NCBI GenBank assembly: GCA_934454405.1 | Contig: CAKSFN010000006.1 | Span: forward strand, 1-64,000 | Source: an uncultured Eubacteriales bacterium | Lineage (GTDB): Bacteria; Bacillota; Clostridia; Oscillospirales; UBA644 | Direction of reading: 5' to 3' | DNA: 64,000 nucleotides | Shown: piece after piece, positions 26,136 to 35,375 of the stretch | How the letters are laid out: every line of letters starts with the position of its first letter | How positions within the stretch are numbered: the stretch's first letter is position 1 | The notes under the pieces: generated by a model | The model's database searches: none | Told to the model about the DNA's origin: nothing | Seen by the model: the letters and a program-made list of their open reading frames with translations, nothing else | Made by a program: the position numbers and the translations under genes

Positions 26136-26190
26136 CCGTTTTGCCGCCCGATGCAGCGTCGGGGGAGAGCAAAACGGCGGCGCAGCCGTT
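26136..26190. repeat. interspersed palindromic repeat, family P, copy 1
   Basis: CCGTTTTGC (26136-26144) pairs with GCAAAACGG (26169-26177) and encloses a CCCGA/TCGGG stem. An overlapping hairpin AACGGC-GGCGCA-GCCGTT (26173-26190) competes with the first stem. A close relative lies at 38059-38114. The 363-base gap between paralog 3 and the PstS-like gene otherwise holds nothing I recognise. Confidence 0.7.
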
Positions 26191-26344
26191 ATCTGTATCG
26201 GGGCAATGCCGTATTTTCCGCGACAAAAACCAAACAAAATTTTATATACTTATTCGCACATTGCAAAAGTTCTGTTATTCCCGCGCCCGATTTAATTATT
26301 ACAAGCACCCAATTAAATTATATAAAAAGAAAGGATTCCCCGCA

Positions 26345-27268
26345 ATGAAAAAACTCGTTTCTCTCGTACTTCTCGCCGCTCTTTTGCTCGGCTGCGTATG
26401 TGCCTGCACAAAGAAAGGCGAACCCTCAACCGCCGCCCCGACAACAACGGAACAGGGCAACACGTTCAAATTCACCGTTGACAACTATCCCAAAATGGGC
26501 GGCTCTCTTGCCTGTCTGCCTCTCGGCGAAGCCGTTACCGCCACCATATGCGGCATCGACCGCGAAAGTGCAAACAAAATGATTTCGTTCGCAGGCTCGA
26601 CCACCGATAACTACAAGTGGATTCTTGACGGCACTTTTGACATCGTTCTTGTCTACGAACCCTCGTCAGACGCGAAAAAGATGATAGAAGACTCGAAAGT
26701 CGGACTTGAAATGACCGCGATAGGCGCTGACGGCCTTGTTTTTATCGGCAACAAGGATAACCCCGTCACCAACCTGACCCGCGAAGATGTTGAAAAAATA
26801 TTCAAGGGCGAAATGAAAAATTGGAGCGAACTCGGCGGCGACAAGGTCGATATCGTTCCTTTCCAGCGCAATAAGCAGAGCGGAAGCCAGACCCTTTTCG
26901 ACAAATTCTTCCCGCTCGGCGACGCTCTCATGGAACCCCCGAAAGATCAGATTGTCGGCTCTATGATAGGTCTTCTCGAAGCCATCGCGGGCTATGACGG
27001 CTCCACCGGCGCGCTCGGTTACACCGTTTATTACTATCTGACCAATATGGAAGCGGGCACGCTCGATTCCGCAAAAATATTCGACTTCAACGGCGTTACG
27101 CCCTCCAACAAGACGATAGCCTCCGGCGAATACGAACTTTCCAACGATTTCTATGTCGTTATCCGCGCCGACGAACCCGCCGACAGCCCCGCAAGAATCC
27201 TCTACAACTGGATCTGCTCCGCACAGGGCAAACAGCTCATCGAAAAAGAGAACTACGCCGCAAAATAA
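26345..27268 (+). CDS. PstS-like substrate-binding lipoprotein
   Basis: This 307-residue lipoprotein has the signal LLGCVCACTKK and a Thr-rich linker, then a periplasmic-binding-protein domain of the PstS type. The phrase GLVFIGNKDNPVTNLTREDV and the motif GEMKNWSELGG are characteristic of phosphate-binding relatives. The usual pstCAB genes are not adjacent, so it may serve a distant transporter or have another anion ligand. The mature N-terminus differs from classic PstS, keeping NYPKMGGSLACLPLGEA in place of the TGAGSSF-type binding loop. AGAAAGGA precedes the ATG at 26345. A terminator follows after two groups of repeats. Confidence 0.75.
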   Translation: MKKLVSLVLLAALLLGCVCACTKKGEPSTAAPTTTEQGNTFKFTVDNYPKMGGSLACLPLGEAVTATICGIDRESANKMISFAGSTTDNYKWILDGTFDIVLVYEPSSDAKKMIEDSKVGLEMTAIGADGLVFIGNKDNPVTNLTREDVEKIFKGEMKNWSELGGDKVDIVPFQRNKQSGSQTLFDKFFPLGDALMEPPKDQIVGSMIGLLEAIAGYDGSTGALGYTVYYYLTNMEAGTLDSAKIFDFNGVTPSNKTIASGEYELSNDFYVVIRADEPADSPARILYNWICSAQGKQLIEKENYAAK

Positions 27269-27305
27269 CCTTATCCTGCTCATAATCGGGGGATAGCCTT
27301 GTCTT

Positions 27306-27460
27306 TGCATAACAACAAAACACCCCAAATCTCCGTGTAGTGCGGGATAATGCTATCCCTCGTATGACATAAAAACCACAAATCCCCACATAATGCGAAA
27401 TAATGTTATTCCTTGCATAGCGACAAAACACCACAAATCCCGATAATTTCAATAATTCCT
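27306..27460. repeat. three degenerate copies of a roughly 50-bp repeat
   Basis: Units starting near 27306, 27361 and 27414 share TGCAT-AACA-ACAAAACACC-CAAATC followed by TAATGCGGGATAATGCTATCCCT-like sequence, with many changes. They lie between the PstS-like gene and its terminator. Confidence 0.55.
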
Positions 27461-27473
27461 AATCCGCATAAAA

Positions 27474-27513
27474 CCCCGCCCGCCCGAAAGACTTCTCTCT
27501 CGGACGGGCGGGG
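27474..27513 (+). terminator. terminator-like stem-loop after the PstS-like gene
   Basis: CCCCGCCCGCCCGA (27474-27487) pairs with TCGGACGGGCGGGG (27500-27513) with one mismatch. The following sequence is T-rich but broken, so termination is likely rather than certain. Confidence 0.6.
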
Positions 27514-27540
27514 CTCTTGCTTTGTATATCTTTGTTTTTT

Positions 27541-27636
27541 GTGCAGTCAACTGCACAAAGTCGTAAAAATCGTGCGTTTTGTGCAGTCAACCGCACAAAT
27601 ATATAAAAATCATCTGTTTTATGCAATCAACTGCAC
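27541..27636. repeat. three palindromic repeats at 40-bp period
   Basis: GTGCAGTCAACTGCAC (27541), GTGCAGTCAACCGCAC (27581) and ATGCAATCAACTGCAC (27621) recur exactly every 40 bases. The first is a perfect stem extended by flanking TTT/AAA; the others carry mismatches. They lie 149 bases past the end of the DUF4143 ATPase gene. Confidence 0.8.
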
Positions 27637-27784
27637 GAATTTGCAACAGGGGTTATCGGCAAGAATAAAATATTTTATACTGTTAAATCGTGTGATTTTC
27701 GCTGTTGAATTTACCGTTTATTGCCGATAACGGCAAAGAACGAGCATTGTTTTATTATCCAGCCTTTTTTGTTATTGAAATTGA

Positions 27785-29008
27785 TTATATCAGATTGCTC
27801 GGAATAAAGCAGTTATCTTTGTCTATGGGTATCGGTTCTTCGCACATACAGATGATTCCGCCGTTTCCGCGATTCAGAGAAGCCTTGTCCAATACGCTGT
27901 ACTTTTTGATTTCACGACGGTCGGGTGCCGCGCTTTTTTTGATTTCCAACGGATGAATGACATTGTTTTCTTCAACAAACACATCAATTTCTTTTGCATT
28001 GGAATCTCGGAAGTAGGTGATGTTTACCTTTGACTTTGCGTAGGCATAGTTTTTAACAAGTTCCATTACAACATAGTTTTCATAGTAATGCCCGCTTGCG
28101 GCTCCGTTGCGCAGAGTATCCGGTGTCAGCCACATGGACAGATACGCACAAAGTCCCGTATCGCAGAAATACAGCTTCGGCGTTTTACTCAGCCGTTTGA
28201 GTTCATTGTTTGAATACGGCGCAAGAAGATAGACTATATTCAATCCGACAAGAATTTTCAGCCACTCTTTTGCTGTACTCGGTGCAATGTCGGCAGATTC
28301 CGCCAACGTTGAATAATTGACCTGCTCCGAAACAAGAGATGCGCAGCCCACAAGAAATTTGCGAAAACGAACGGTGTCTGTAATGCCGCCCGCTTCGGTG
28401 GCATCACGCATAAGGTATGTGTCAATATAGGAATTGAAATACTCCTGTCTGAGTTCGTCCTCCACGCCCTGTATTTGGGGCATACCGCCCTCCCAAATGT
28501 GATTGAATACTTGAACCACATCATTTTTCGGAAGTTTGCGTTGTCTTGCCTGTAATGTGGCGAGTGAGAAATCCAAATCTGTATCGAACACAAGTCCCGC
28601 TTTTTCTCTTGCGGACAAACTGTACAGTTCCAGAATTCCGATTCTTCCCGCAAGCGTCTCACGCACTTTCTTCATCATATTGTATTGTTGCGAGCCTGTA
28701 AGCCAGATAAGCCCTTTTTCGTTGCTCTCGTCGCAGATGATTTTGATTTGTTCGAACAATTCCGGCGCTTTCTGTACCTCATCAATGAGTATCGGAGGCT
28801 TATATGTCTGAAAGAACAGCACAGGGTCGGACTGGGCAAGAGCTCTTATCATTGTATCGTCCATGGTGACATAAGTTCTGTCACTCTCTGCAAGGTGCTT
28901 TAACATCGTCGTTTTGCCGACCTGCCTTGCACCCGTAACAAGAATAACATTGAAAAAATCATTAAGTTTTAAGAACTTGCGTTCAAGTTCCCGTGTAATA
29001 TATGCCAT
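27785..29008 (-). CDS. AAA ATPase with DUF4143 domain (copy 1)
   Basis: This 407-residue protein has an N-terminal AAA_14 ATPase domain and a C-terminal DUF4143 domain. Walker A is GARQVGKTTML, Walker B is PPILIDEVQKAP and the sensor segment is WLTGSQQYNMMK. The C-terminal part shows FRDSNAKEIDVFVEE with a PD-(D/E)XK-like Glu-Lys pair (LEIKKS). The ATG at 29008 follows GAGGTG; an 88-residue extension upstream is not supported. Function in this family is not established. Such genes are often mobile or near repeats, and a 40-bp repeat array lies just beyond this stop. Confidence 0.85.
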   Translation of the reverse strand: MAYITRELERKFLKLNDFFNVILVTGARQVGKTTMLKHLAESDRTYVTMDDTMIRALAQSDPVLFFQTYKPPILIDEVQKAPELFEQIKIICDESNEKGLIWLTGSQQYNMMKKVRETLAGRIGILELYSLSAREKAGLVFDTDLDFSLATLQARQRKLPKNDVVQVFNHIWEGGMPQIQGVEDELRQEYFNSYIDTYLMRDATEAGGITDTVRFRKFLVGCASLVSEQVNYSTLAESADIAPSTAKEWLKILVGLNIVYLLAPYSNNELKRLSKTPKLYFCDTGLCAYLSMWLTPDTLRNGAASGHYYENYVVMELVKNYAYAKSKVNITYFRDSNAKEIDVFVEENNVIHPLEIKKSAAPDRREIKKYSVLDKASLNRGNGGIICMCEEPIPIDKDNCFIPSNLI

Positions 29009-29048
29009 AATACACCTCGCATTTTTAGGATAATCTATGGTTAATCGT

Positions 29049-29077
29049 ATTTTATCATAATTTTCCCGTTTCGTCAA
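29049..29077 (-). promoter_or_regulatory. promoter of DUF4143 copy 1
   Basis: On the minus strand TTGACG (29077-29072) and TAAAAT (29054-29049) are separated by 17 bases, 41 bases before the ATG at 29008. Confidence 0.5.
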
Positions 29078-29136
29078 GAGGATATACGCAATTATGGTGA
29101 TTACTTTTTCAATTATGATATCGTCTGTTGCCGCTA

Positions 29137-29165
29137 TTGACAACCACCGCCGAATATTGTATAAT
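29137..29165 (+). promoter_or_regulatory. promoter of nadE
   Basis: TTGACA (29137-29142) and TATAAT (29160-29165) with a 17-base spacer form a consensus sigma-A promoter 42 bases before the ATG. Confidence 0.8.
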
Positions 29166-29207
29166 AAAATGTAAAATAACAGCAATCTGAAACAAGAGGA
29201 TAATACT

Positions 29208-30770
29208 ATGAAAATTTTGGCTGCGACATTTGTCGTTTCCGTCGGCAGACCGTTCCGCAACGCGGACGCCATGATGAAAGTTATGGACGAAAACGAAGCC
29301 GATGTTTACCTTTTTCCCGCATACTGCCTGACCGGCGCAAGCTGCTCGGATCTGGCGCACTATAAGTGCTTTGCGGACGAGACCAACGAGGCTCTTGACA
29401 AACTCTGCGAATATTCCGAAAAAACGGGCAAATGCTTTGTTACCGCCGTTTACGGCTACGATAATATTATCGTCAAGGGCGGCGACCTGATACAGAAACC
29501 CACCGTAAAGATAGGCGGAAAGACCGTTATGGTCTCCGAGTCGGGCACGGAGACGAACGCCGACGTTCTGCTTCTTCCGACCGCAATGGACGGCTATCCA
29601 TGCATTCAGAACGACATCATCGAGTTCTGCGCGGACGCGGCAAACAAACGTCATTGCGTTGTCGCTGTTGCAAACTGCGGCTTCGGCGAAAGTTCCGCGG
29701 ACCGCGTTTACAAGGGCTTTACGGGCATCTTTAACAGCGGCGTTATCGTTGATTTCAAAAGTCAGGAACGTCCCGAGACCGTTATCGCCTGCGCGGACAG
29801 CGACAAAAAAACGGGACTTATCTACTCCCGCCCGAACAGGGGAACGGAGCGCATACCGTATTACGGCAAAAACGAGCCGTCCCGCTATCTGAACGAACTT
29901 TTCCTGCTTCAAACGCAGGCGCTCTATCAGCGCATAGTCGGTTCGGGACTGAAAAAAGCCGTTATCGGCGTCAGCGGCGGGCTTGATTCCACGCTTGCTC
30001 TGCTTGTTGCGGAAAACGCTTTCCGCATGGCGGGTCTGCCCACGGAAAATATTATCGCCATAACCATGCCCGGCTTCGGCACATCAGCAAGAACCCATTC
30101 GAACGCCGACAGCCTGATGAAACTTCTCGGCTGCACCTGCCGCGAAATATCCATCGTCGGACCGACCAAAGCGATGTTTGAAGCGCTGGGACACGACGAG
30201 GCAAACAAGAACGTTGTTTACGAAAACGCACAGGCAAGAACCAGAGCGGATATCCTGTTCAACGTCGGCAACGCGGAGGGCGCATTCGTTGTCGGCACGG
30301 GCGACCTTTCGGAAGCCGCACTCGGCTGGTGCACGTTCGGCGGCGACGACCTCGCACATTACAACCCCAACGCTTCCGTTCCCAAAACGCTTGTCCGCGA
30401 ACTTGTAAAGAATATCGCTGCCACCCGCGGCGGCGACCTCGGCAAGGTGCTTACGGACATCGCCGAGACCCCGATAAGCCCCGAACTTGTCGAGGGACAG
30501 GAGACCGAAAAGAGCGTTGGCAAATACGAGCTTATCGACTTTATAATGTTCTTCTTCGCCAAACGCCGCGCCGCATATTCGGATATTAAAAATCTTTGCC
30601 TTGCCGTGTTTGAAGAACTTGACGAGGACGAGATAGTTTCGACGCTTGACCGTTTCTACGACCGTTTCAAGTCCAACCGCTTCAAGCGCGCCGCCGTTTT
30701 CGAGGGCGCGAACCTGCTCGGCTTCTCGCTGCCGTACTTCCCCGCGGATATAGATTACGAACTCATCTGA
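29208..30770 (+). CDS. nadE: NAD+ synthetase with degenerate glutaminase domain
   Basis: This 520-residue enzyme forms NAD+ from deamido-NAD+ using ATP. The synthetase half is intact: P-loop GVSGGLDSTLAL from about residue 254, then TMPGFGTSARTHSNA, GTGDLSEAALGW and HYNPNASVPKTL. The N-terminal nitrilase-like half is only about 240 residues, while glutamine-dependent enzymes usually total about 640-680. The catalytic Glu of the FPEL motif is Ala38 (FPAYCLTG), and the segments carrying the Lys and nucleophilic Cys are missing. The enzyme is therefore expected to use free ammonia. AGAGGA precedes the ATG. Confidence 0.88.
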   Translation: MKILAATFVVSVGRPFRNADAMMKVMDENEADVYLFPAYCLTGASCSDLAHYKCFADETNEALDKLCEYSEKTGKCFVTAVYGYDNIIVKGGDLIQKPTVKIGGKTVMVSESGTETNADVLLLPTAMDGYPCIQNDIIEFCADAANKRHCVVAVANCGFGESSADRVYKGFTGIFNSGVIVDFKSQERPETVIACADSDKKTGLIYSRPNRGTERIPYYGKNEPSRYLNELFLLQTQALYQRIVGSGLKKAVIGVSGGLDSTLALLVAENAFRMAGLPTENIIAITMPGFGTSARTHSNADSLMKLLGCTCREISIVGPTKAMFEALGHDEANKNVVYENAQARTRADILFNVGNAEGAFVVGTGDLSEAALGWCTFGGDDLAHYNPNASVPKTLVRELVKNIAATRGGDLGKVLTDIAETPISPELVEGQETEKSVGKYELIDFIMFFFAKRRAAYSDIKNLCLAVFEELDEDEIVSTLDRFYDRFKSNRFKRAAVFEGANLLGFSLPYFPADIDYELI

Positions 30771-30847
30771 TCTTTCGGGCGGATAACTTTCGTCTTTGTG
30801 AAAAAACAGAACGGGCGGCTCTGTCCGCCGCAACGAAAGGAGTTTTT

Positions 30848-32302
30848 ATGAAAAACAGAGTTTTTGCGTTTTTTCTTTCGCTTATTCTCATAACCGCGGC
30901 TTTTATCAGCCCCTCGCTCGCAAATTCCGCGCCGCGCTTTTGGCAGGGGACGGACACCTCGGGCGTTATCGCCGCGGCAGACGACTGCCCTCTTACCGTA
31001 GAGCGTGAAACGCTGACTTTCGATATCGGAGAGTTTCCGGATACGCATTACGAAAGCGAAAAGGGCTTTCTTGCTTACGCGGGAAAGGTTTCCGCCGAAT
31101 ACGTTTTTCGCAATCCGACCGATTACAAGGTGACCGCAAAACTTGTCTTTCCTTTCGGAAATCCGCCGTTTTACGGAGAATTTTCGGACTCTGCCGCCGA
31201 TAAGATATCCGTATCTTTTCCCGATACGGAAAAATACGGCGTCGCGGTTGACGGCAAACCTGCGGAGGCGACGGTTCGTTACACTTTCAAAAACAGGTAT
31301 ACAGCCTTTTCTCTTGAAGAGGATATGCCGAGACTTTCGGACGGCTTTGTCTCCGACCCGTTTTTCCGCCCCGATCTGCCCGTCCGCACTCTTGTATATT
31401 CCGTCGAGGGGCTTGACGAGCGGCACAGCGCCGCAACGGCGGCTTTTGTGTACGGCTCAGATAAGTCCGAAACGCGCGTTCTTTGCGAATCGCAGAGCGG
31501 CGCGAATGTTTTGAAATCCGGCTATCAGATTTCCTGCTGGGTTAAAAACGGCGACACTCTCACGGTTCGTTTTTTCGGGGACCTTCCCGAAAAAGAACTG
31601 AAATGGACGCTTTATGAAAACGGCGCCTGCGAAGATGTTATCGACGGAACCGTGACCCTGAAACATTCCGACGTCACGGCGTTTTCCGATTACGCTCTCG
31701 GTCAGTATTCAGCCGACGCGGAGATCCTTGATGTTGATAAATACAACGCCACGGTCGCTTTTCTGAATTATCTTTCGGAAGGCTCGGGAAAAGGTGTGAT
31801 TTTTTGGGATAAATGGGACTTTTCCCTGATGCGGTGGTACGAGTATGAACTCTCTCTCGAACCGGGACAGACCCTGACGAACACGGTGACCGCGCCTCTT
31901 TATCCGGACATCGACGCGAGTTATTCTCCGAGCGTTTACAGTTATAAATACCTACTTTCGCCCGCAAAAAAATGGGCGGATTTCGGCGAGTTGAAAATCG
32001 TTGTAAAAACCCCGTATTTTATCACGAAAAGCGGCATTGACGGCTTTTTCAAGACCGACACGGGGTATGAGCTTTCCCTGCCGGGGCTGCCCGATACGGA
32101 GCTGGAATTTTCGCTTTCCGCCTCCGAATCTCCGAAATATGTAAAAACGGGCTTTTTCAGTTCTTTCCCGGGCAAAATCATAGCCGTCGCCGCGCTTGTC
32201 CTTTTTGTGGGGATCCCCCTGCTTGTCGGCGCGACAGTATTCGCCGTGACCCTCCTGAAAAAGAGAAAGCGCGACCGAAAAACCACTTCTTGCGGCGAAT
32301 GA
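30848..32302 (+). CDS. exported type I membrane protein of unknown function
   Basis: This 484-residue protein has a cleavable signal peptide (FFLSLILITAAFISPSLA) and a long extracytoplasmic part without recognised motifs. One C-terminal transmembrane helix follows (IIAVAALVLFVGIPLLVGA) with a basic cytoplasmic tail KKRKRDRK. The outer part appears beta-rich. The ATG at 30848 lies after GAAAGGAG. It has no close partner; nadE ends 77 bases upstream on the same strand without a clear terminator. Not recognised as a named family. Confidence 0.6.
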   Translation: MKNRVFAFFLSLILITAAFISPSLANSAPRFWQGTDTSGVIAAADDCPLTVERETLTFDIGEFPDTHYESEKGFLAYAGKVSAEYVFRNPTDYKVTAKLVFPFGNPPFYGEFSDSAADKISVSFPDTEKYGVAVDGKPAEATVRYTFKNRYTAFSLEEDMPRLSDGFVSDPFFRPDLPVRTLVYSVEGLDERHSAATAAFVYGSDKSETRVLCESQSGANVLKSGYQISCWVKNGDTLTVRFFGDLPEKELKWTLYENGACEDVIDGTVTLKHSDVTAFSDYALGQYSADAEILDVDKYNATVAFLNYLSEGSGKGVIFWDKWDFSLMRWYEYELSLEPGQTLTNTVTAPLYPDIDASYSPSVYSYKYLLSPAKKWADFGELKIVVKTPYFITKSGIDGFFKTDTGYELSLPGLPDTELEFSLSASESPKYVKTGFFSSFPGKIIAVAALVLFVGIPLLVGATVFAVTLLKKRKRDRKTTSCGE

Positions 32303-32352
32303 ACAGCCCCGTTTCGGGATCTTTCTGCCCGATACGGGCGCATAATACCGAA

Positions 32353-32386
32353 AAAAAAGAGATCGCGAGGTCTCTTTTTTCTTTTT
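32353..32386. terminator. intrinsic terminator
   Basis: AAAAAAGAGA (32353-32362) pairs with TCTCTTTTTT (32371-32380) around TCGCGAGG, followed by CTTTTT. It ends the membrane-protein transcript about 50 bases after its stop codon. Confidence 0.75.
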
Positions 32387-32463
32387 GCCCCGTCGCGACG
32401 TCCTCTTTTTCGGTCGAGCCGCGAACAAACTCGCAAAACTTCGCGGCTGTCGCGCAAAAACCG

Positions 32464-32492
32464 TTGACAAACCGCGCGTTCGGTGTTATCTT
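32464..32492 (+). promoter_or_regulatory. promoter of the M64 peptidase gene
   Basis: TTGACA (32464-32469) and TATCTT (32487-32492) are separated by 17 bases, with TG at the extended -10 position. The ATG at 32530 follows after 37 bases. Confidence 0.6.
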
Positions 32493-32529
32493 ATAAGCAT
32501 AATTATAAATTCAATACGGAGCAAAGAAT

Positions 32530-34575
32530 ATGAAAAAAACGGTGCGAAACAAATGCCGCGCGTCGGCGTTTTTTATCTTGTTTTCAATGATGATCGGGCT
32601 TTTTGCTTTTGTTTTGCCGAAAACGGCGGCAGCCGAAACGTCGGGCAACGAAAACGCCGTCCCGTTTCCCGTTCATATCATTCAAAAATGCGGCAGCGAC
32701 GCCGAAAACCGCGTAATGCTCTTTTTCGGTGACGGCTATACCGCGTCGGAAAGAGATAAATTTATATCGGACGTGACACGCCGCGTTCGCGGAATGCTTT
32801 CTTATGAGCCGTTCGCGTCCTACGCGACAAAAATCAACATCTATGCCGTCGCGCCGCCGTCCGAGGAAAGCGGAGTAAGCGTTTCTTTCGGAACGGTGAA
32901 AAACACGTATTTTTCCGTCTCGCATTACGGAAAGACCACGTATATTTCGGAAGACGGTATGAACAAGCTCCGCGCTCTGCGCGACGTCATAGAGGAAAAA
33001 TATCTCGATAAAGGCAGCAGCGCCTGCTCCGTTCATATCCTTTCCAATTCCGAAGAATATTTCGGCTCCGCGGCTCCGCGCGGTTATTTTTCGTATTCGT
33101 CGCTTGCGGAGGACGGTGAAAACGGAGAATCCATGACGCACGAGATAGGTCACGCGATAGGCCGTCTTGCGGACGAGTACGGAAGTTTCAGGGAAAACTC
33201 CGTAAACATCTCAAACACCGCCTCTCAAAGCGACGTTCCGTGGCGCGATTTTCTCGGCTTCCGGGGCGTCGGCATAACGCAGGGCAACGCCTCGTCGACC
33301 TATATCCCGTCCCGCTCCTGCATTATGGAGGATATCGGAAATTATCGGTTCTGCGAAGTTTGCAAAGCCGAGCTTGTTCGCCGTCTGAACGATTCCGCGT
33401 ATACCGAAAAACCCGAAAAGATATACGTTGCCGCGCCCGACGTGACAATAGAACATTCCGCAACGGACGCGATAGGCTCTGCCTATGAAAAATACCGCAT
33501 AACAAGCAAAAACCTGCTCCGCGCAAAGGGACACGACCTCGAATTCCGCACCGTCGTTCAAAACCTTTCGTCCGAACCCCGAACGCTGAAACTGACTTTC
33601 CGCATAATATCCGAGGAAAACGAAATAAAACTCGAACGCTCACAAACGTTTGAAATCCCCGCGCTTTCCTCGTGGTACGACTATGCGCCCGCAAGAAAGT
33701 CGCTGTCTCTTGTCATTTCCGCCGCCGACCTGCCGTCCCTTTATTGGAAAGACCGCATCGAGGGCTTTGTCACGGACGCGGAAACGGGCGAGGTGCTTGC
33801 CACCGACAAAAGCGGCGATTTTGAACGAAAAACGCTTACGGTGACCTGTAAGACGACCGACGGAAAAAATATTCCGAATGTCGGCGAAATGCTTATTCCG
33901 CTGCCCGAAAACGGCAGCCTTCCAACTCCGCCGCAAACACTTTCGGGGCTTATTTTCGCGCGCAGGGAAACCGTTTCGCGGACGGACGCGGGCGTGGAAG
34001 AAGTATGGTATTACGAGCCTCGGACAGCGTCCGAACCTTTCGTTTCAAAACTTCTTCCCGTTTCCGATTATAAATCGACCGATACTCTCCCGACGCTTAA
34101 AGGCAGCGTTTTCGCGGGCTGGTTTGACGACGAAAACTGCACCGAACCCTATCTTAAAACCGACGGCAGCGCCTATGCAAAATTCATTCCCGCCGCAGTT
34201 TTTTCCGTCAAAAGCCAACTCCGTGTCGGCACAGTCCCGACCTCCTCTTCAACCTCTCTGCGCCTGATAACCACCGTTGACGGCGATATGTATTCCTCCG
34301 TCGGCTTCCGCGTTGAATACGGCGGCAAGACCGTCGATGTCGAAACAAAAACCGTCTATTCCTCGCTGTTTGCAACCGACGGCGCCTCCTCTTTTGAATA
34401 CCGACCCTCCGATATCTGCTTTGCGTCGAAATATTTCGCCACGTTTGTTCTTTCGTCCGTGCCGTCTTCGGCATTCTCACAAAAAATAACCGTCACGCCC
34501 TTTGTCCGCACCCTTGACGGCTCTTTCGTCCTCGGCACTCCGACCGATATAGTCATTTCCGAAAAACTCGGCTGA
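32530..34575 (+). CDS. secreted M64-family metallopeptidase
   Basis: This 681-residue protein has an N-terminal signal (FFILFSMMIGLFAFVLPKTAAA). The M64 peptidase domain starts near residue 45 with the opening VMLFFGDGYTASERDKF. The zinc site is MTHEIGHAIGRLADEY near residue 200, matching the HEXXHXXGXXXDE motif of IgA-type peptidases. After about residue 300 a beta-rich tail includes an InlB-like segment (LKGSVFAGWFDDENCTEPY). It has no sortase signal and is probably secreted. Substrate cannot be told; IgA cleavage is known only for one family member. Confidence 0.85.
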   Translation: MKKTVRNKCRASAFFILFSMMIGLFAFVLPKTAAAETSGNENAVPFPVHIIQKCGSDAENRVMLFFGDGYTASERDKFISDVTRRVRGMLSYEPFASYATKINIYAVAPPSEESGVSVSFGTVKNTYFSVSHYGKTTYISEDGMNKLRALRDVIEEKYLDKGSSACSVHILSNSEEYFGSAAPRGYFSYSSLAEDGENGESMTHEIGHAIGRLADEYGSFRENSVNISNTASQSDVPWRDFLGFRGVGITQGNASSTYIPSRSCIMEDIGNYRFCEVCKAELVRRLNDSAYTEKPEKIYVAAPDVTIEHSATDAIGSAYEKYRITSKNLLRAKGHDLEFRTVVQNLSSEPRTLKLTFRIISEENEIKLERSQTFEIPALSSWYDYAPARKSLSLVISAADLPSLYWKDRIEGFVTDAETGEVLATDKSGDFERKTLTVTCKTTDGKNIPNVGEMLIPLPENGSLPTPPQTLSGLIFARRETVSRTDAGVEEVWYYEPRTASEPFVSKLLPVSDYKSTDTLPTLKGSVFAGWFDDENCTEPYLKTDGSAYAKFIPAAVFSVKSQLRVGTVPTSSSTSLRLITTVDGDMYSSVGFRVEYGGKTVDVETKTVYSSLFATDGASSFEYRPSDICFASKYFATFVLSSVPSSAFSQKITVTPFVRTLDGSFVLGTPTDIVISEKLG

Positions 34576-34722
34576 TAACTCTGTCCCTAAAGCGCGCAAT
34601 CCGCCCGTGTCGGCAATACGCGTTCGACCGTATTCGGTCCGTGCCGAGTTTTTCCCGTCAAATCAATTTGCTTTTTCGGATTTTATGCCGTATATTTCAG
34701 AAAATATCGCGTAGACGAACAA

Positions 34723-34775
34723 TTCACCCCGTGCTTTTGTCATATCGGACAAGAGTACGGGGTGAAGCTTTTTGA
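34723..34775 (+). terminator. intrinsic terminator of the M64 peptidase gene
   Basis: TTCACCCCGT-N-CTTTTGTC (34723-34741) pairs with GACAAGAG-N-ACGGGGTGAA (34748-34766) around ATATCG with one mismatch, followed by GCTTTTTGATTTT. It also faces the end of the convergent chromate-transporter gene. Confidence 0.8.
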
Positions 34776-34802
34776 TTTTATTTTAATGTATTGCCGCAAG
34801 CG

Positions 34803-35375
34803 TCACAGCGCGTAAAACAGCACGCCCAGCACCGCCGAAAACAGAAGCAGGATTATAGGGGAGAGTTGCTTTTTGCGCAGCAGTTTGTATCCTGCGGCAG
34901 CGGCGCCGATAACCGCAAACATCACAATTCTCTTGATGTTCGGCGCAAAGCCCGAGCCGACGGCGGAAAAGCCGAAAAGCGTTTCAAGCGCCATAATAAG
35001 CGCCGTTGCAAGTATCATCGCGATTATGCACGGGCGAATGCCGTTCAGAAATGCCTGCACGCCGCCGTATTTCATCAGCCGCTTCATCGCAAGCGCAATA
35101 AGCGAAATGATGATAAAAGACGGAAGCACGACCCCGAATGTCGCCGCAAGCGCGCCGAAAAAGCCGCCCTGTGTCGAGCCGACGAACGTCGCCATGTTTA
35201 TCGCAAGAGGTCCGGGTGTCGATTCCGAAACCGCTATCATATTAAGAAATTCACTTTCGGCAAGCCACTCATTTGAGATAACGGTCTCGCGTATCAGGGA
35301 GATCATGCCGTACCCGCCCCCGAAAGAGACCGTGCCTATCATCAGAAAATTGAGAAAGAGTTGAAGATATATCAT
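34803..35375 (-). CDS. chromate transporter subunit (CHR domain), second of pair
   Basis: This 190-residue membrane protein is one short-chain CHR domain. It opens IGTVSFGGGYGMISL and carries the conserved ESTPGPLAINMATFVG, followed by four or more hydrophobic segments. Short CHR proteins act as heteropairs; its partner is at 36007-36606. The gene originally probably overlapped the partner stop directly, as the remnant at 35941-36010 shows. It now has a duplicated start region and lies 632 bases away. AAAGAGGCG precedes the ATG. The real substrate in anaerobes may not be chromate. Confidence 0.88.
   Translation of the reverse strand: MIYLQLFLNFLMIGTVSFGGGYGMISLIRETVISNEWLAESEFLNMIAVSESTPGPLAINMATFVGSTQGGFFGALAATFGVVLPSFIIISLIALAMKRLMKYGGVQAFLNGIRPCIIAMILATALIMALETLFGFSAVGSGFAPNIKRIVMFAVIGAAAAGYKLLRKKQLSPIILLLFSAVLGVLFYAL

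Noticed and set aside
27541..27636. Possible CRISPR array
   Set aside because: Only three units, each palindromic and decayed, with similar rather than unique sequence between them, and no cas genes in the window.
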